DNA of 64,000 bases. It comes from Leisingera thetidis. Its GTDB lineage: Bacteria; Pseudomonadota; Alphaproteobacteria; Rhodobacterales; Rhodobacteraceae. The first letter of the stretch is position 1; every line of letters starts with the position of its first letter. Made by a program: the position numbers and the translations under genes. The stretch spans positions 3,323,501-3,387,500 of the forward strand of contig NZ_CP109787.1 of NCBI RefSeq assembly GCF_025857195.1. Reading direction: 5' to 3'. The notes under the pieces were generated by a model. The model was not told the DNA's origin. It did not search any database and worked only from the letters and a program-made list of their open reading frames with translations. Shown piece by piece: positions 52,943 to 62,077 of this stretch.

Positions 52943-54763
52943 ATGAACGACATCCCCAGCGGCACACCCGGCGGCACCGGCCCCTCCAAATACCAGGTTC
53001 TGGCCCGCAAGTACCGGCCCGAGACCTTTGCCGATCTGGTCGGCCAGGACGCCATGGTGCGGACGCTGAAAAATGCCTTTGCCGCCGACCGCATCGCGCA
53101 GGCCTTCATCATGACCGGCATCCGCGGCACCGGCAAGACCACCACCGCGCGGATTATTGCCAAGGGCATGAACTGCGTCGGCGCCGATGGCCAGGGCGGC
53201 CCGACCACCGATCCTTGCGGCCAGTGCGAGCATTGCGTGGCGATCATGGAGGGCCGCCATGTCGACGTGATGGAAATGGACGCAGCCTCGCGCACCGGCG
53301 TGAACGACATCCGCGAGATCATCGACAGCGTGCAGTACCGCGCCGCCTCGGCCCGCTACAAGATCTACATCATCGACGAAGTCCACATGCTGTCGACCAG
53401 CGCCTTCAACGCGCTCTTGAAGACGCTGGAGGAGCCGCCCGCGCATGTGAAGTTCATCTTTGCCACCACCGAGATCCGCAAGGTGCCGGTGACGGTGCTG
53501 TCGCGCTGCCAGCGCTTCGATCTGCGCCGGATCGAGCCGGAGGTGATGATTGCCCTGCTGCGCAGGATCGCCACGGCGGAAGGCGCAGAGATTGCCGAAG
53601 ACGCGCTGGCGCTGATCACCCGCGCTGCCGAAGGCTCCGCCCGCGATGCCACCTCGCTGCTGGATCAGGCGATTTCCCACGGTGCGGGCGAGACGACGGC
53701 GGATCAGGTCCGCGCCATGCTGGGCCTCGCGGACCGCGGCCGGGTACTGGACCTGATGGACATGATCCTGCGCGGCGATGCGGCGGCGGCGCTGACCGAA
53801 CTATCCGGCCAGTATGCCGAGGGCGCCGACCCGCTGGCGGTGCTGCGCGATCTGGCTGAAATCACCCATTGGGTCTCGGTGGTGAAGATCACCCCCGATG
53901 CCGCCGAGGACCCCACCGTCAGCCCCGACGAGCGCGCCCGCGGCCAGGCGATGGCCGAGCGGCTGGCGATGCGCGTCCTCACCCGGATGTGGCAGATGCT
54001 GCTGAAGGCGCTGGAGGAAGTGGCTGCCGCGCCGAACGCGATGATGGCGGCTGAGATGGCGGTGATCCGCCTCACCCATGTGGCCGATCTGCCCTCGCCC
54101 GAGGAACTGATCCGCAAGCTGCAGGACACCCCGCCGCCGCCCCCGGGCCAGGGCCCGGGCGGCGGCGTGCCGATGCAGGGCATGGGCGCTCCGGCCCTTG
54201 GGAGCTCAGGCGGCGGCAATGCCCAAGGCAGCTATGGCGGCCAGGGCGGGCCCGGCGGCGGCGCGCCCGTGGCGCATGGCGGTGGCGGCACCGTGGCGGC
54301 TCTGGCGCCGCAAGTCAGCTCCGCGCTGGCCCGCTACCCGAGTTTCGAACATGTGGTCGAGCTGATCCGCACCAACCGCGACGTGAAACTGCTGGTCGAG
54401 GTCGAGGGCGGCGTGCGCCTGGTCTCCTACCAGCCCGGGCGGATCGAATTCACCCCCTCCGCCCAGGCTCCCAAGGATCTCGCCGCGCGGCTTGGCACGG
54501 CGCTGCAGAACTGGACCAGTGCGCGCTGGGTGGTCTCCATCGCCCCCGACGGCGACGCCCCCACCATTGCCGAGGTCCGCGACGCCGCCGAAAACGCCCT
54601 GCGCGAGAAAGCCGCCGCCCATCCGCTGGTGCAGGCGGTGCTGGAGAGCTTTCCCAAGGCGAAGATCACCCGCATCCGCACCGCCGAGGAACTGGCCGCC
54701 GAAGTCGCCGCCGAGGCCCTGCCCGAGGTCGAGGATGAATGGGATCCGTTCGAGGACGGCTGA
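52943..54763 (+). CDS. dnaX: DNA polymerase III subunits gamma/tau
   Basis: The clamp-loader ATPase, 606 aa. It has Walker A GIRGTGKTTTAR (59-70), zinc ligands C78, C92, C95 and C98, Walker B IIDEVHML, and sensor 1 FATTEIRKVPVTVLSRC. Domain III is followed by a Gly/Pro-rich linker (about 395-460) and a C-terminal tau-like domain that binds the polymerase. I see no A-rich slippery site for a gamma product. The ATG at 52943 is chosen from the MNDIPSGTP start. It heads the dnaX-ybaB-recR block. Confidence 0.96.
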   Translation: MNDIPSGTPGGTGPSKYQVLARKYRPETFADLVGQDAMVRTLKNAFAADRIAQAFIMTGIRGTGKTTTARIIAKGMNCVGADGQGGPTTDPCGQCEHCVAIMEGRHVDVMEMDAASRTGVNDIREIIDSVQYRAASARYKIYIIDEVHMLSTSAFNALLKTLEEPPAHVKFIFATTEIRKVPVTVLSRCQRFDLRRIEPEVMIALLRRIATAEGAEIAEDALALITRAAEGSARDATSLLDQAISHGAGETTADQVRAMLGLADRGRVLDLMDMILRGDAAAALTELSGQYAEGADPLAVLRDLAEITHWVSVVKITPDAAEDPTVSPDERARGQAMAERLAMRVLTRMWQMLLKALEEVAAAPNAMMAAEMAVIRLTHVADLPSPEELIRKLQDTPPPPPGQGPGGGVPMQGMGAPALGSSGGGNAQGSYGGQGGPGGGAPVAHGGGGTVAALAPQVSSALARYPSFEHVVELIRTNRDVKLLVEVEGGVRLVSYQPGRIEFTPSAQAPKDLAARLGTALQNWTSARWVVSIAPDGDAPTIAEVRDAAENALREKAAAHPLVQAVLESFPKAKITRIRTAEELAAEVAAEALPEVEDEWDPFEDG

Positions 54764-54943
54764 GCAACGCTCCAGGAATTTGCGGGTGCGGCCATCTCCC
54801 TGCTGATTGCTCCGGGACCCGGTTCAGCCGGCCGGGACGGGCGGAAGGGTGCCATGCTCCCCTGATCCGGTGAACCTTCCCCCTTGTTTCAGCCCCGCGC
54901 GCCCCGTATCTACCCTCCAAACCGGAATCTCAGGAGACTTCAG

Positions 54944-55288
54944 ATGCTCAAAGGCCTCGGCGGTCTTGGCGACATGGCCAAGATGATGAAATCGGCACAG
55001 GAACTGCAGGGCAAAATGGCCCAGATGCAGGAAGACCTGCACAACGTGGTGGTCACCGGCGAGGCCGGCGCGGGCCTGGTCAAGGCGACCGCCTCGGCCA
55101 AGGGCGACCTCAAAGCGCTGGACATCGATCCGTCGATCTTCAACGGCGACGACAAGGAAGTGGTCGAAGACCTGATCCTGGCCGCGATCAAGGACGCCCA
55201 GGCCAAGGCGGCGGAAAAGGCGCAGGAAGAGATGGCCAAGCTGACCGAAAGCATGGGCCTGCCCAAGGACATCAAGCTGCCGTTCTAA
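54944..55288 (+). CDS. ybaB: YbaB/EbfC family nucleoid-associated protein
   Basis: A 114-aa DNA-binding protein that forms dimers with a tweezer-like fold. The start MLKGLGGLGDMAKMMKSAQELQGKMAQMQEDL is the usual Met/Gln-rich helix. GDLKALDIDPSIFN and VVEDLILAAIKDAQAKA follow. AGGAGA lies about 6 bases before the ATG at 54944. Its place between dnaX and recR is conserved in bacteria, and a terminator follows. Confidence 0.95.
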   Translation: MLKGLGGLGDMAKMMKSAQELQGKMAQMQEDLHNVVVTGEAGAGLVKATASAKGDLKALDIDPSIFNGDDKEVVEDLILAAIKDAQAKAAEKAQEEMAKLTESMGLPKDIKLPF

Positions 55289-55311
55289 GCGGCCGCACGC
55301 TTCCATGCTTG

Positions 55312-55340
55312 AAAGGCGGCCCGTTTGGAGCCGCCTTTTT
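55312..55340 (+). terminator. Terminator of ybaB
   Basis: AAAGGCGGC (55312-55320) pairs with GCCGCCTTT (55330-55338) around a 9-base loop and runs into TTTTT. A-residues at the left let it also serve the convergent acetyltransferase gene. Confidence 0.88.
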
Positions 55341-55350
55341 CTTGCCCGCC

Positions 55351-55854
55351 TCAGCTCGTCTCCAGCCGGAACTTCAAAAAACGCTGCCCCTCGTAATGCA
55401 CCTCACCGGCCTGAGCAGCCCCCAGCCGTGCCAGCGGACGCAGATGGCGGCGTGTTGGCGGCAGCAGAAAGGTGACAAAGGGGATGCGCGCATCCCGCCG
55501 GGCAAACGCGAGCGCCTTGCGGGCAATGGCCGGCCCCAGGCCAAAGCAGTCCGGCCTCAGCACCAGCCCGAAATCCCATTCGCGTCCCTCTTTCTGGAAC
55601 CCGCCCCAGCCAAGATAGTCTTGACCGCGCAAGAAAGCCCAATGGCCCAGCCCGTCGCGCTGCCAGCAGGCTTCCTTGGCGGCCGCGAAGTCCCTGGCAG
55701 CGGCCTCATCCCAGCTTCCGGTCAGCAACGGCATATGCTCTGCCATCCGTGGATCTGACATGTGGCGGGCAATCTCCTGCGGCGCCACGTCCGTCAGCCG
55801 GGCAAAACGCAGCTGCCGCGCCCCGTTTTCCTTTTGCTCTGTGGCACGTCTCAT
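55351..55854 (-). CDS. GNAT-family N-acetyltransferase
   Basis: A 167-aa acetyl-CoA-dependent transferase of the RimJ/RimL-like kind. [28 protein letters not shown] is the N-terminal part, [19 protein letters not shown] the central sheet. [21 protein letters not shown] stands in place of the usual Q/RxxGxG/A acetyl-CoA loop and is only loosely like it. The acceptor is unknown. It interrupts the ybaB-recR pair on the opposite strand, suggesting later insertion. Confidence 0.75.
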   Translation of the reverse strand: MRRATEQKENGARQLRFARLTDVAPQEIARHMSDPRMAEHMPLLTGSWDEAAARDFAAAKEACWQRDGLGHWAFLRGQDYLGWGGFQKEGREWDFGLVLRPDCFGLGPAIARKALAFARRDARIPFVTFLLPPTRRHLRPLARLGAAQAGEVHYEGQRFLKFRLETS

Positions 55855-55989
55855 TCCGAACCCTCCGCCGGCCCTGCCAAGGCATACCCCCGGGCAGCAG
55901 CAAAACAAACCCCGAACATTTTGCCGCCCTGCCCTTGCGCATCCCCGCTGCAATCAGCCTATATGGCTGGACAGACAAGGGCCCGAGGC

Positions 55990-56589
55990 ATGATCAAGAA
56001 CTCCACCAGCGACATCGAAGACCTGATTGCCCTGATGGCCAAGCTGCCGGGGCTGGGGCCGCGCTCGGCGCGGCGCGCGGTGCTGCATCTGATCCGCAAA
56101 CGCGCCCTGTTGCTGACGCCGCTGGCCGACGTGATGAGCGAGGTCGCCGCGACCGCCCGTGAATGCCTCAACTGCGGCAACGTCGGCACCAGCGAGATCT
56201 GCCCGATCTGCACCGATGAAGAGCGCGCCAACGGCGAGCTTTGCGTGGTCGAGGATGTGGCCGACCTCTGGGCGATGGAGCGCGCAAGCGTGTTCAAGGG
56301 CCGCTACCACGTGCTGGGCGGCACCCTGTCGGCACTGGACGCAGTGGGACCGGAAGATCTGCGCATTCCCCGTTTGGCGGACCGGGTGGCCGCCGAAGGC
56401 ATCAGCGAGGTCATCCTGGCCCTGAATGCCACCATCGACGGGCAGACCACGGCGCATTACATCGCCGACCTGCTGGAGGGCCGGGTCAGGCTCACCTCGC
56501 TGGCGCAAGGCGTGCCGATCGGCGGCGAGCTGGATTATCTGGATGAAGGCACCATCTCCGCGGCGCTGCGGGCGCGGAAGGAAATCTGA
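55990..56589 (+). CDS. recR: Recombination mediator protein RecR
   Basis: A 199-aa component of RecFOR, which loads RecA on gapped DNA. The helix-hairpin-helix is [21 protein letters not shown]. The zinc finger has C59, C62, C71 and C74, and the Toprim domain begins [20 protein letters not shown]. The C-terminal [21 protein letters not shown] is characteristic. The ATG at 55990 lies before the [12 protein letters not shown] start. Confidence 0.96.
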   Translation: MIKNSTSDIEDLIALMAKLPGLGPRSARRAVLHLIRKRALLLTPLADVMSEVAATARECLNCGNVGTSEICPICTDEERANGELCVVEDVADLWAMERASVFKGRYHVLGGTLSALDAVGPEDLRIPRLADRVAAEGISEVILALNATIDGQTTAHYIADLLEGRVRLTSLAQGVPIGGELDYLDEGTISAALRARKEI

Positions 56590-56679
56590 CGGCGCATCCC
56601 GCCGTAAAATTTTTAAGAAAAAATTTTGGCCGGAAAATTTGAATTTTCCGGAGCCGCGCCCGCCTTTGGCGGGCGCGGC
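56589..56679. repeat. Consecutive-palindrome block, copy 2
   Basis: Four consecutive hairpins: ACGGC/GCCGT (56589-56605), AAAATTTTT/AAAAATTTT (56606-56627), CCGGAAAATT/AATTTTCCGG (56630-56651) and GCCGCGCCCGCC/GGCGGGCGCGGC with loop TTT (56653-56679). It lies between the convergent ends of recR and the threonine aldolase gene and shares its style with 45869-45939. Confidence 0.85.
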
Positions 56680-56692
56680 CTTCCTCAGCTTG

Positions 56693-57742
56693 TCAGCCGT
56701 AAAAACCCTTGAGCCCCTGAACCGCCCGCGCCAGCGCGCTGTCATCCACGTCCTTGTGCAGCACCATCCGGATCGCGCCGGCGCTGCCGCCGCCGATCAC
56801 CACCCCCTCCGCCGCCAGATGCGCCCGCAGCGCACCGTTGCGCCCGTCGCCCGGGGTAAAGAACACCATGTTTGTGGCATGGGACACTTCACCGGCACCC
56901 AGCCCGCGCAAAACGCTTGCCAGCTCTTCCGCCCGGGCATGGTCCTCCGCCAGCCGGTCCACATTGTGCTCCAGCGCATAAAGCCCGGCCGCCGCCAGTA
57001 CGCCTGCCTGCCGCATGCCGCCGCCCAGCATCTTGCGCCAGCGCCGCGCCCGCGCGATCAGATCCGCAGGACCGGCCAGAACCGACCCGGCAGGTGCGCC
57101 CAGCCCCTTGGACAGGCAGATCGAGACCGTGTCCGCCAGCCCGGCCAGATCCATCTCAGCGCAGCCCAGGGCCGTTGCAGCATTGAAGAACCGCGCGCCG
57201 TCCAGATGCACCGCCAGCCCCGCATCGCGCCCGGCCTCAGCCGCCGCCGCCATATCCGCCAAGGGCACCGCCAGCCCGTTGTGGGTGTTCTCCAGCGACA
57301 GCAGCCGGCTGACCGCCAAATGGCTGTCATCCTCCTTGACCGCCCCGGCAACCGCCGTTGGATCCAGCGCGCCGTCGCTGCGCACCGGCACCGCACACAG
57401 GGCAATGCCGCCCAGCACCGAGGCACCCGCGGCCTCATAGGCATGCACGTGATAATCCGCGCCGGTAATGATTTCCTCGCCGCGCTGGCAATGGGCCAGC
57501 AGGCCAACGAGGTTGCTCATGGTGCCGGTCGGCAGGAACAGCGCCGCCGCCTTGCCCAGCCGCTGTGCCAGCGCGGCCTCCAGCCGGTTCACCTGGGGAT
57601 CCTCGCCATAGACGTCATCGCCCAGCTCTGCCGCCTGTATTGCCCGCATCATGCCCGCATCGGGCCGGGTCACCGTATCGCTGCGCAGATCGCAGAGGGC
57701 GTCACCGGCTCCTGCCCCTGCCAGCCCTGCATATTGGCTCAT
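56693..57742 (-). CDS. Low-specificity threonine aldolase-like PLP enzyme
   Basis: A 349-aa fold-type I PLP enzyme that splits beta-hydroxy amino acids to glycine and an aldehyde. DLRSDTVTRPDAGMMRAI and GDDVYGEDPQVNRLE open the protein. HVHAYEAAG and HLDGARFFNAA hold the cofactor, and Lys212 in CLSKGLGAPAG should carry PLP. Its ATG overlaps the stop of the hydroxylase-like gene by four bases, so the two are translated together. This suggests it cleaves a hydroxylated product of that enzyme rather than serving simple threonine breakdown (inference). Confidence 0.88.
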   Translation of the reverse strand: MSQYAGLAGAGAGDALCDLRSDTVTRPDAGMMRAIQAAELGDDVYGEDPQVNRLEAALAQRLGKAAALFLPTGTMSNLVGLLAHCQRGEEIITGADYHVHAYEAAGASVLGGIALCAVPVRSDGALDPTAVAGAVKEDDSHLAVSRLLSLENTHNGLAVPLADMAAAAEAGRDAGLAVHLDGARFFNAATALGCAEMDLAGLADTVSICLSKGLGAPAGSVLAGPADLIARARRWRKMLGGGMRQAGVLAAAGLYALEHNVDRLAEDHARAEELASVLRGLGAGEVSHATNMVFFTPGDGRNGALRAHLAAEGVVIGGGSAGAIRMVLHKDVDDSALARAVQGLKGFYG

Positions 57743-58416
57743 TCCGTCACCTGGTCATAGGCCAGCGCCGCCACGATATGGACACGCCGGGTTTCGCCTC
57801 CGTTCAATGCGGTGTGGTAACCGCGGGTGTCAGTGAAATACACCGAGCCGTCCGCTGGCAAGTGGGTGGCGTGATGATTCACGATAAACAGCGACCCCGG
57901 ATTGGTGAGCACCGGAATATGCAGCCGCGGCTCGGGGTCGCGGTGCCAGGAGTTGCAATTGTACAGCCCCTTGGACAGCACCCGCATGCGTCCGATCGGG
58001 AACCGCTTGCCCAGTTCCTGATGCACATGCTCGAAGTAGGTGCCCCTGAACTTGGGATTGAACTCGCTGAAGCCGATCTCCGGCACCAGTTCCTCGCGCG
58101 GCTCCTCCACATAACGGCCGTCGGCGCGCAGCCAGTAGCGCCCCGACAGATCATTGGCGGTCCATTCGGTCTGGCCCGGGCGCTGGGTCAGCGGCAGCGC
58201 GGCAAAGCCCTGGTCCTGCATGCCGCCCATGAAATCCTCGCGCCTCAGGCAGTCCTCCAACGCCTCCTGCAGCATAGCGATATCGAATCTCAGCTGCAGC
58301 CGCCGGATGCCGGGACCGGGTACAAAACCCGCCACCGAGGCGGAGTCGGGCATGCTCTCCATTGCCTGGCTCACGGCCTGCACGTCGGCGTCATTTATCT
58401 GCGGCAGAAAGCTCAT
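57739..58416 (-). CDS. Aspartyl/asparaginyl hydroxylase-like Fe(II)/2-oxoglutarate oxygenase
   Basis: A 225-aa cupin-type protein. The facial triad and cosubstrate residues are readable: H158 and D160 in NSWHRDPEPRLHIPVL, H201 in TRGYHTALNGG, and R211 in RRVHIVA. Such H-x-D...H...R sets mark 2-oxoglutarate oxygenases of the Asp/Asn beta-hydroxylase and proline-hydroxylase branch. The likely reaction is hydroxylation of an amino acid or amino-acid-like molecule. It overlaps the threonine aldolase gene (ATGA) and is divergent from a LysR regulator. The substrate is unknown. Confidence 0.72.
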   Translation of the reverse strand: MSFLPQINDADVQAVSQAMESMPDSASVAGFVPGPGIRRLQLRFDIAMLQEALEDCLRREDFMGGMQDQGFAALPLTQRPGQTEWTANDLSGRYWLRADGRYVEEPREELVPEIGFSEFNPKFRGTYFEHVHQELGKRFPIGRMRVLSKGLYNCNSWHRDPEPRLHIPVLTNPGSLFIVNHHATHLPADGSVYFTDTRGYHTALNGGETRRVHIVAALAYDQVTE

Positions 58417-58519
58417 GTCGCGCGCTCCCTTTTCTCATGCTGTTCGCGTGGGGTGATGCATTCAGCGCCACAATGCCAGGCCGGCACCCGGTGAAAAAGC
58501 CGGGTTTCCGCAATCTGTC

Positions 58520-58534
58520 TTGCAAAAACTGCAA
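58520..58534. promoter_or_regulatory. Probable LysR operator (TTGCA-N5-TGCAA)
   Basis: TTGCAAAAACTGCAA is a perfect 5-base dyad of the T-N11-A type. It is centred 27 bases before the LysR start and 111 bases before the hydroxylase start, in the shared divergent region. Confidence 0.7.
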
Positions 58535-58553
58535 CAGGTGGCAGGCTGCCCCT

Positions 58554-59465
58554 ATGCGCCGCAAGATCCCGCCCACCGCTGCCCTCCTGTGTTTCGAAGC
58601 CGCCGCCCGGGCCGGCAGCTTTGCTGCAGGCGCGCGTGCGATGAACCTGTCGCAAAGCGCCTTCAGCCGCCAGATCCAGAGCCTGGAGGCGCAGACCGGC
58701 CAGACCCTGTTCAAACGCGCCCGCCAGCGGGTGCAGCTGACGGGCGCGGGGCAGATGCTGCTGGAGGAACTCGCCCCGCAGCTGGCGGCGCTGGAGGCCA
58801 CCTTCTACCGGCTGCGCACCCGCGACAACCCCTATGGCGCGCTCAACATCGGCACGTATCCGACGCTGGGCAGCCGCTGGCTGATGCCGCGCCTGGCGCA
58901 GCTCGCCCGGGAACAGCCGCGACTGACCGTCAATACCATCACCTATCTGGACAATACCCAGGTGGACGCCAGCCTTGTTGACCTCGCCATTGTGCAGGGA
59001 GATCCGCCTTGGCCGGGTTTCCGGGCGGACCTGCTGATGCCGGAGGCATTGGTTGCGGTTGCCGCCCCCAGCCTGATGGACAGACCCTTGCAATCCGCCG
59101 CCCGGCTGCTGGATTTTCCGGCGCTGCAGCACAACACCCGCCCGCTCAGCTGGCAGATCTGGTTCGACGATGCGGGCGAGACGCTGCCCGCCCGCCCCGC
59201 CGGCCCGCTGTTCAGCCAGTTCGAAATGCTGATCGACGCGGTGAAATACGGTCACGGCGTGGCCATTCTGCCCGAACTGCTGGTGCGCCGCGAGCTGGCC
59301 GAAGGCGCGCTGATCCAGGCCCATGCGCATTGCTGCACCCCTGCCAGCGCCTATTACCTGCTCACCCCGCAAGCCAAGGCCGGCACCAGCCGGATCGAAC
59401 GGGTCCGCAGCTGGCTGCTGCTGGACTCCGCGGCAAGCCGTGCTCCGCAAACGGTTACTGTCTGA
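58554..59465 (+). CDS. LysR-type regulator divergent from the hydroxylase-aldolase operon
   Basis: A 303-aa LysR protein. The winged helix (ALLCFEAAARAGSFAAGARAMNLSQSAFSRQIQSLE) occupies about residues 10-50. The effector domain with YPTLGSRWLMPRLAQLAREQP and DLAIVQGDPPWPGFRADLLMPE belongs to the GcvA-like branch. The start at 58554 (MRRKIPPTAALL) is chosen from the domain border. It most likely responds to the substrate of the neighbouring pair. Confidence 0.9.
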   Translation: MRRKIPPTAALLCFEAAARAGSFAAGARAMNLSQSAFSRQIQSLEAQTGQTLFKRARQRVQLTGAGQMLLEELAPQLAALEATFYRLRTRDNPYGALNIGTYPTLGSRWLMPRLAQLAREQPRLTVNTITYLDNTQVDASLVDLAIVQGDPPWPGFRADLLMPEALVAVAAPSLMDRPLQSAARLLDFPALQHNTRPLSWQIWFDDAGETLPARPAGPLFSQFEMLIDAVKYGHGVAILPELLVRRELAEGALIQAHAHCCTPASAYYLLTPQAKAGTSRIERVRSWLLLDSAASRAPQTVTV

Positions 59466-59476
59466 AGCGGCGTCCG

Positions 59477-59587
59477 GCTCCCCTGCGGGCGGCGATGCGC
59501 AGCGGAATCACGGGGTCTGCGCCTGCCGGGCCGGCCTCGGCAGCGATGCCAGGCGCAACCGCGCCGCGGCACATGCGGGCGCGGGAG
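59477..59587. repeat. Possible multi-hairpin element, copy F (degraded)
   Basis: It lies at the convergent ends of the LysR and histidine kinase genes and has the family right end GCGGGCGCGGGAG and a left GCTCCC. The internal TTGGGC...GCCCAA stem is lost. A GGTCTGCGCCTGCC/GGCGCAACC region still pairs weakly. Assignment is by position and ends only. Confidence 0.35.
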
Positions 59588-59627
59588 ACCCCGGGTGCCT
59601 TCCAAACCTGCCGGCCGCCAGCCGGGG

Positions 59628-61772
59628 CTAGGTGAACACCGCCTTGTACAGTTTTTCCTTGGTAAAGGGCTTGTCCAGCACCTGGATATCCGCCAGTTCC
59701 GGAAACCCTGCCGCTGCCGCGCTGATGGCAAAGCCGCTCATCATCACCGCGTTCAGCCCGGGCTGCAGTGCCAGCAGGCCGGAAAGGGTTTCCCAGCCGC
59801 TGCGCCCCGGCATGGTCATGTCGATCACCGCACCGTCAAACGGCCCGTTCGCCTGCAGCTGCGCCAGCGCCGCGTCGTAACCGTCGGCCTGCTGCACCTC
59901 GCAGCCGCGCAGCTGCAGCAGCCCGGCCACGGCACGGCGGACCGTATCCTCGTCATCCACCACCAGGATTCGCCGCGCTCCGGCACCGCGCGGCCTTGCG
60001 GCAGGCAGCACCGCGCCATCCTGCTGATCCGGCGCGCCGCATGCGGGGAAGTAAAAGCGGAAGGCACTGCCTTCCCCCTTGCGGCTGTCCACCGCCAGAC
60101 CGCCCTGGTGGCGGCTGATAATTCCCAGCGCCGCGGCCAGGCCAAGACCGCGGCTGCCGGGCTTGGTGGTAAAGAACGGGTCGAAGATCCGGGTGACGGT
60201 GTCCTGCCCCATGCCCCCGCCGGTGTCGCGCACCTCGAGCAGCAGGCAGGCACCGGCGGGCATCTTCCGCCCCTTCAGCAGCTTGCGCCGCTCCGCATCG
60301 TCCAGACAGGTCCTCCGGGTGGCGATGGTGACAGTACCCGCCCCGGGCCCGATCGCCTCCACTGCATTGAGCACCAGATTCGTCAGCAACTGGCCCACCT
60401 GGGCCGGATCCATCCGCGCCGCCAGCTCACCTTCCGCCAGGTCCAGCACCACCGCCTTGCCCTTCCTGCGCTCCACCGGGACCAGCCGCATGGCCTCCCG
60501 CACGATCGCGTTCAAGTCGCAGGCCCCCCGCTCCCGGCCGCTGCCGCTGCCGGCATAGTTCAGCAGCTGCCGCACCAGCACGGCCGAATCCTGCAAGCCC
60601 TGCTCGACCTCCTGCACGTGCTCTTGTGCCGGGTGCGCTGTCTTCAGATGCGCCAGCGCCAGTTCGGCACGCCCCTGCATCGAGGCCAGAAGATTGTTGA
60701 ATTCATGGGAAATGGTGCCCGCCAATAGCCCCAGACACTCGGTCTTGCGCTTGATCAGCTGTGCTGCTTCCGCCTGGCGGCGGCGCTTCTCCGCCTTGCG
60801 GCGGCGCAGTTCCAGCCCGATCCGGGCGGCAAACAGTGCGATCAGCTCGCTTTCCTGTGTGCGCTGGCTGATTTCCCGGTCATGCTGCAGCGCGAAATGG
60901 CCGATCACACTGCCATTTCTGTCCGTCACGGGAATGCCCAGATAGGAATGCAGGTTCTGCGTCCGGAAATGGGCCTGCGACGGGAACGCCTCCTGCAGCC
61001 CATCCGGCACCAGAAAATTCTCCGGTCCCTGCAGGCAGGCGCATGGGGTCCCGTCATACGGCACAACCGCGTCCTCCGCCCCGGCCAGCATCCGCCCCTC
61101 GGAGCAGCAAGCGAGCACCCGGAAGCAGTCCGGCTTGTCATCGATGCACTCGGCAATGAACGCCGAGCGCACCTTGAGCGCGCCCTGCAGCTGCCCGGCC
61201 AGCTGCCGGAAGGCCTCGCGCGGGGACGTCCCGTCCGGGCCTGCGGCCAGCGACGTGAGGGCTGCCAGCGTCTGCAGCCCTGCAATCTCCGCGCCAAGCC
61301 GGGGGGCAAACTGCTCCATGACGGCCACGATCTGCTGCGCCGCCCCGTCGCCGATTTCCCGGCGCCAGGCGGCCTGAAGCAGCCCGGCTGTTTCTCCGGC
61401 AGAATTTTTCAGCGCCACCCCGGCATAGCTTTGGATGCCTTCCTCGATGAACATCCCGTCATCCGGATACAGCTCCTGCACCCGGCAGGGAAACACATGC
61501 GGCGCGCCGCTCAGCACCACATCATGGCAGGGCGTCACGCAAGCCTCATACTCGAAATCGCCCAATTGCTGGCCGTCAAACCAGCTGGCCAGCACCCGGA
61601 TGCGCTCGGTCTCCATGACCTTCAGCTCACCCACGGTGACCAGATCGGCGCCAAAGCCCTGCGCCAGCTGCTCCACGAAAGCCTGGCAGAACGCCTGGCC
61701 GCTCAAGCGCGCCAGCGTTCCCGGATCCAAGCGGCCGCCTTCCCCAAGCGCCGCTGCCCCTGATGCGTCCAT
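59628..61772 (-). CDS. GAF-GAF hybrid sensor histidine kinase with C-terminal receiver
   Basis: A 714-aa cytoplasmic sensor without membrane helices. Two GAF-like domains (about 1-160 and 170-320; the second with FLVPDGLQEAFPSQAHFRTQNLHSYLGIPV) are followed by a phospho-acceptor helix with ISHEFNNLLASMQGRAEL. The ATPase domain has N-box NLVLNAVEAIG, G1 VRDTGGGM, F-box FDPFFTTKPGSRGLGLA. The C-terminal receiver has phospho-Asp in AVIDMTMPGRSG. AGGAG lies 9 bases before the ATG at 61772. No response regulator or phosphotransfer gene is adjacent. The signal is unknown. Confidence 0.9.
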   Translation of the reverse strand: MDASGAAALGEGGRLDPGTLARLSGQAFCQAFVEQLAQGFGADLVTVGELKVMETERIRVLASWFDGQQLGDFEYEACVTPCHDVVLSGAPHVFPCRVQELYPDDGMFIEEGIQSYAGVALKNSAGETAGLLQAAWRREIGDGAAQQIVAVMEQFAPRLGAEIAGLQTLAALTSLAAGPDGTSPREAFRQLAGQLQGALKVRSAFIAECIDDKPDCFRVLACCSEGRMLAGAEDAVVPYDGTPCACLQGPENFLVPDGLQEAFPSQAHFRTQNLHSYLGIPVTDRNGSVIGHFALQHDREISQRTQESELIALFAARIGLELRRRKAEKRRRQAEAAQLIKRKTECLGLLAGTISHEFNNLLASMQGRAELALAHLKTAHPAQEHVQEVEQGLQDSAVLVRQLLNYAGSGSGRERGACDLNAIVREAMRLVPVERRKGKAVVLDLAEGELAARMDPAQVGQLLTNLVLNAVEAIGPGAGTVTIATRRTCLDDAERRKLLKGRKMPAGACLLLEVRDTGGGMGQDTVTRIFDPFFTTKPGSRGLGLAAALGIISRHQGGLAVDSRKGEGSAFRFYFPACGAPDQQDGAVLPAARPRGAGARRILVVDDEDTVRRAVAGLLQLRGCEVQQADGYDAALAQLQANGPFDGAVIDMTMPGRSGWETLSGLLALQPGLNAVMMSGFAISAAAAGFPELADIQVLDKPFTKEKLYKAVFT

Positions 61773-62000
61773 AACTTGCACTCCTGCCATCCCTGCACGG
61801 ACTGGCTTCCCAAGCCAGGCCGCTGGCAACACTCAGTAACTTACTGTCCCCTATGCCTTGGAGCCCCGCCCCGGCAGAAGGGTTTCCCGCACCCTGAAAC
61901 TTGCAGGCAATCCGGAACACGGCAGCCCCGCAACATCATGCTGCGCAATATATGGGTGCTTAGTCAACATCTTGTAAGGTTGAGACTCAATTCTAACAGA
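61773..62000. other. Upstream region of the histidine kinase; no gene
   Basis: About 230 bases between the kinase start and the trcR terminator. There is a TTGAG-A-CTCAA dyad near 61981 and AT-rich patches suited to a promoter. I see no coding potential, RNA gene or repeat. Confidence 0.45.
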
Positions 62001-62040
62001 AAAAGCCGCAAATCCGGAGCATCGGATCTGCGGCTTTTTA
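62001..62040 (-). terminator. Terminator of trcR
   Basis: AAAAAGCCGCA (62001-62011) pairs with TGCGGCTTTTT (62030-62040), with an inner ATCCG/CGGAT extension. Reading on the minus strand it ends in TTTTT and lies 37 bases after the trcR stop. Confidence 0.92.
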
Positions 62041-62077
62041 ATGAATTCAGGAACCGGCCTGTCCGGCCCCTAAGGGA

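Noticed and set aside
54110..54300. Programmed frameshift site in dnaX
   Set aside because: The linker region is C/G-rich and lacks an A-run or AAAAAAG-type slippery sequence, so a gamma-form product is not supported.
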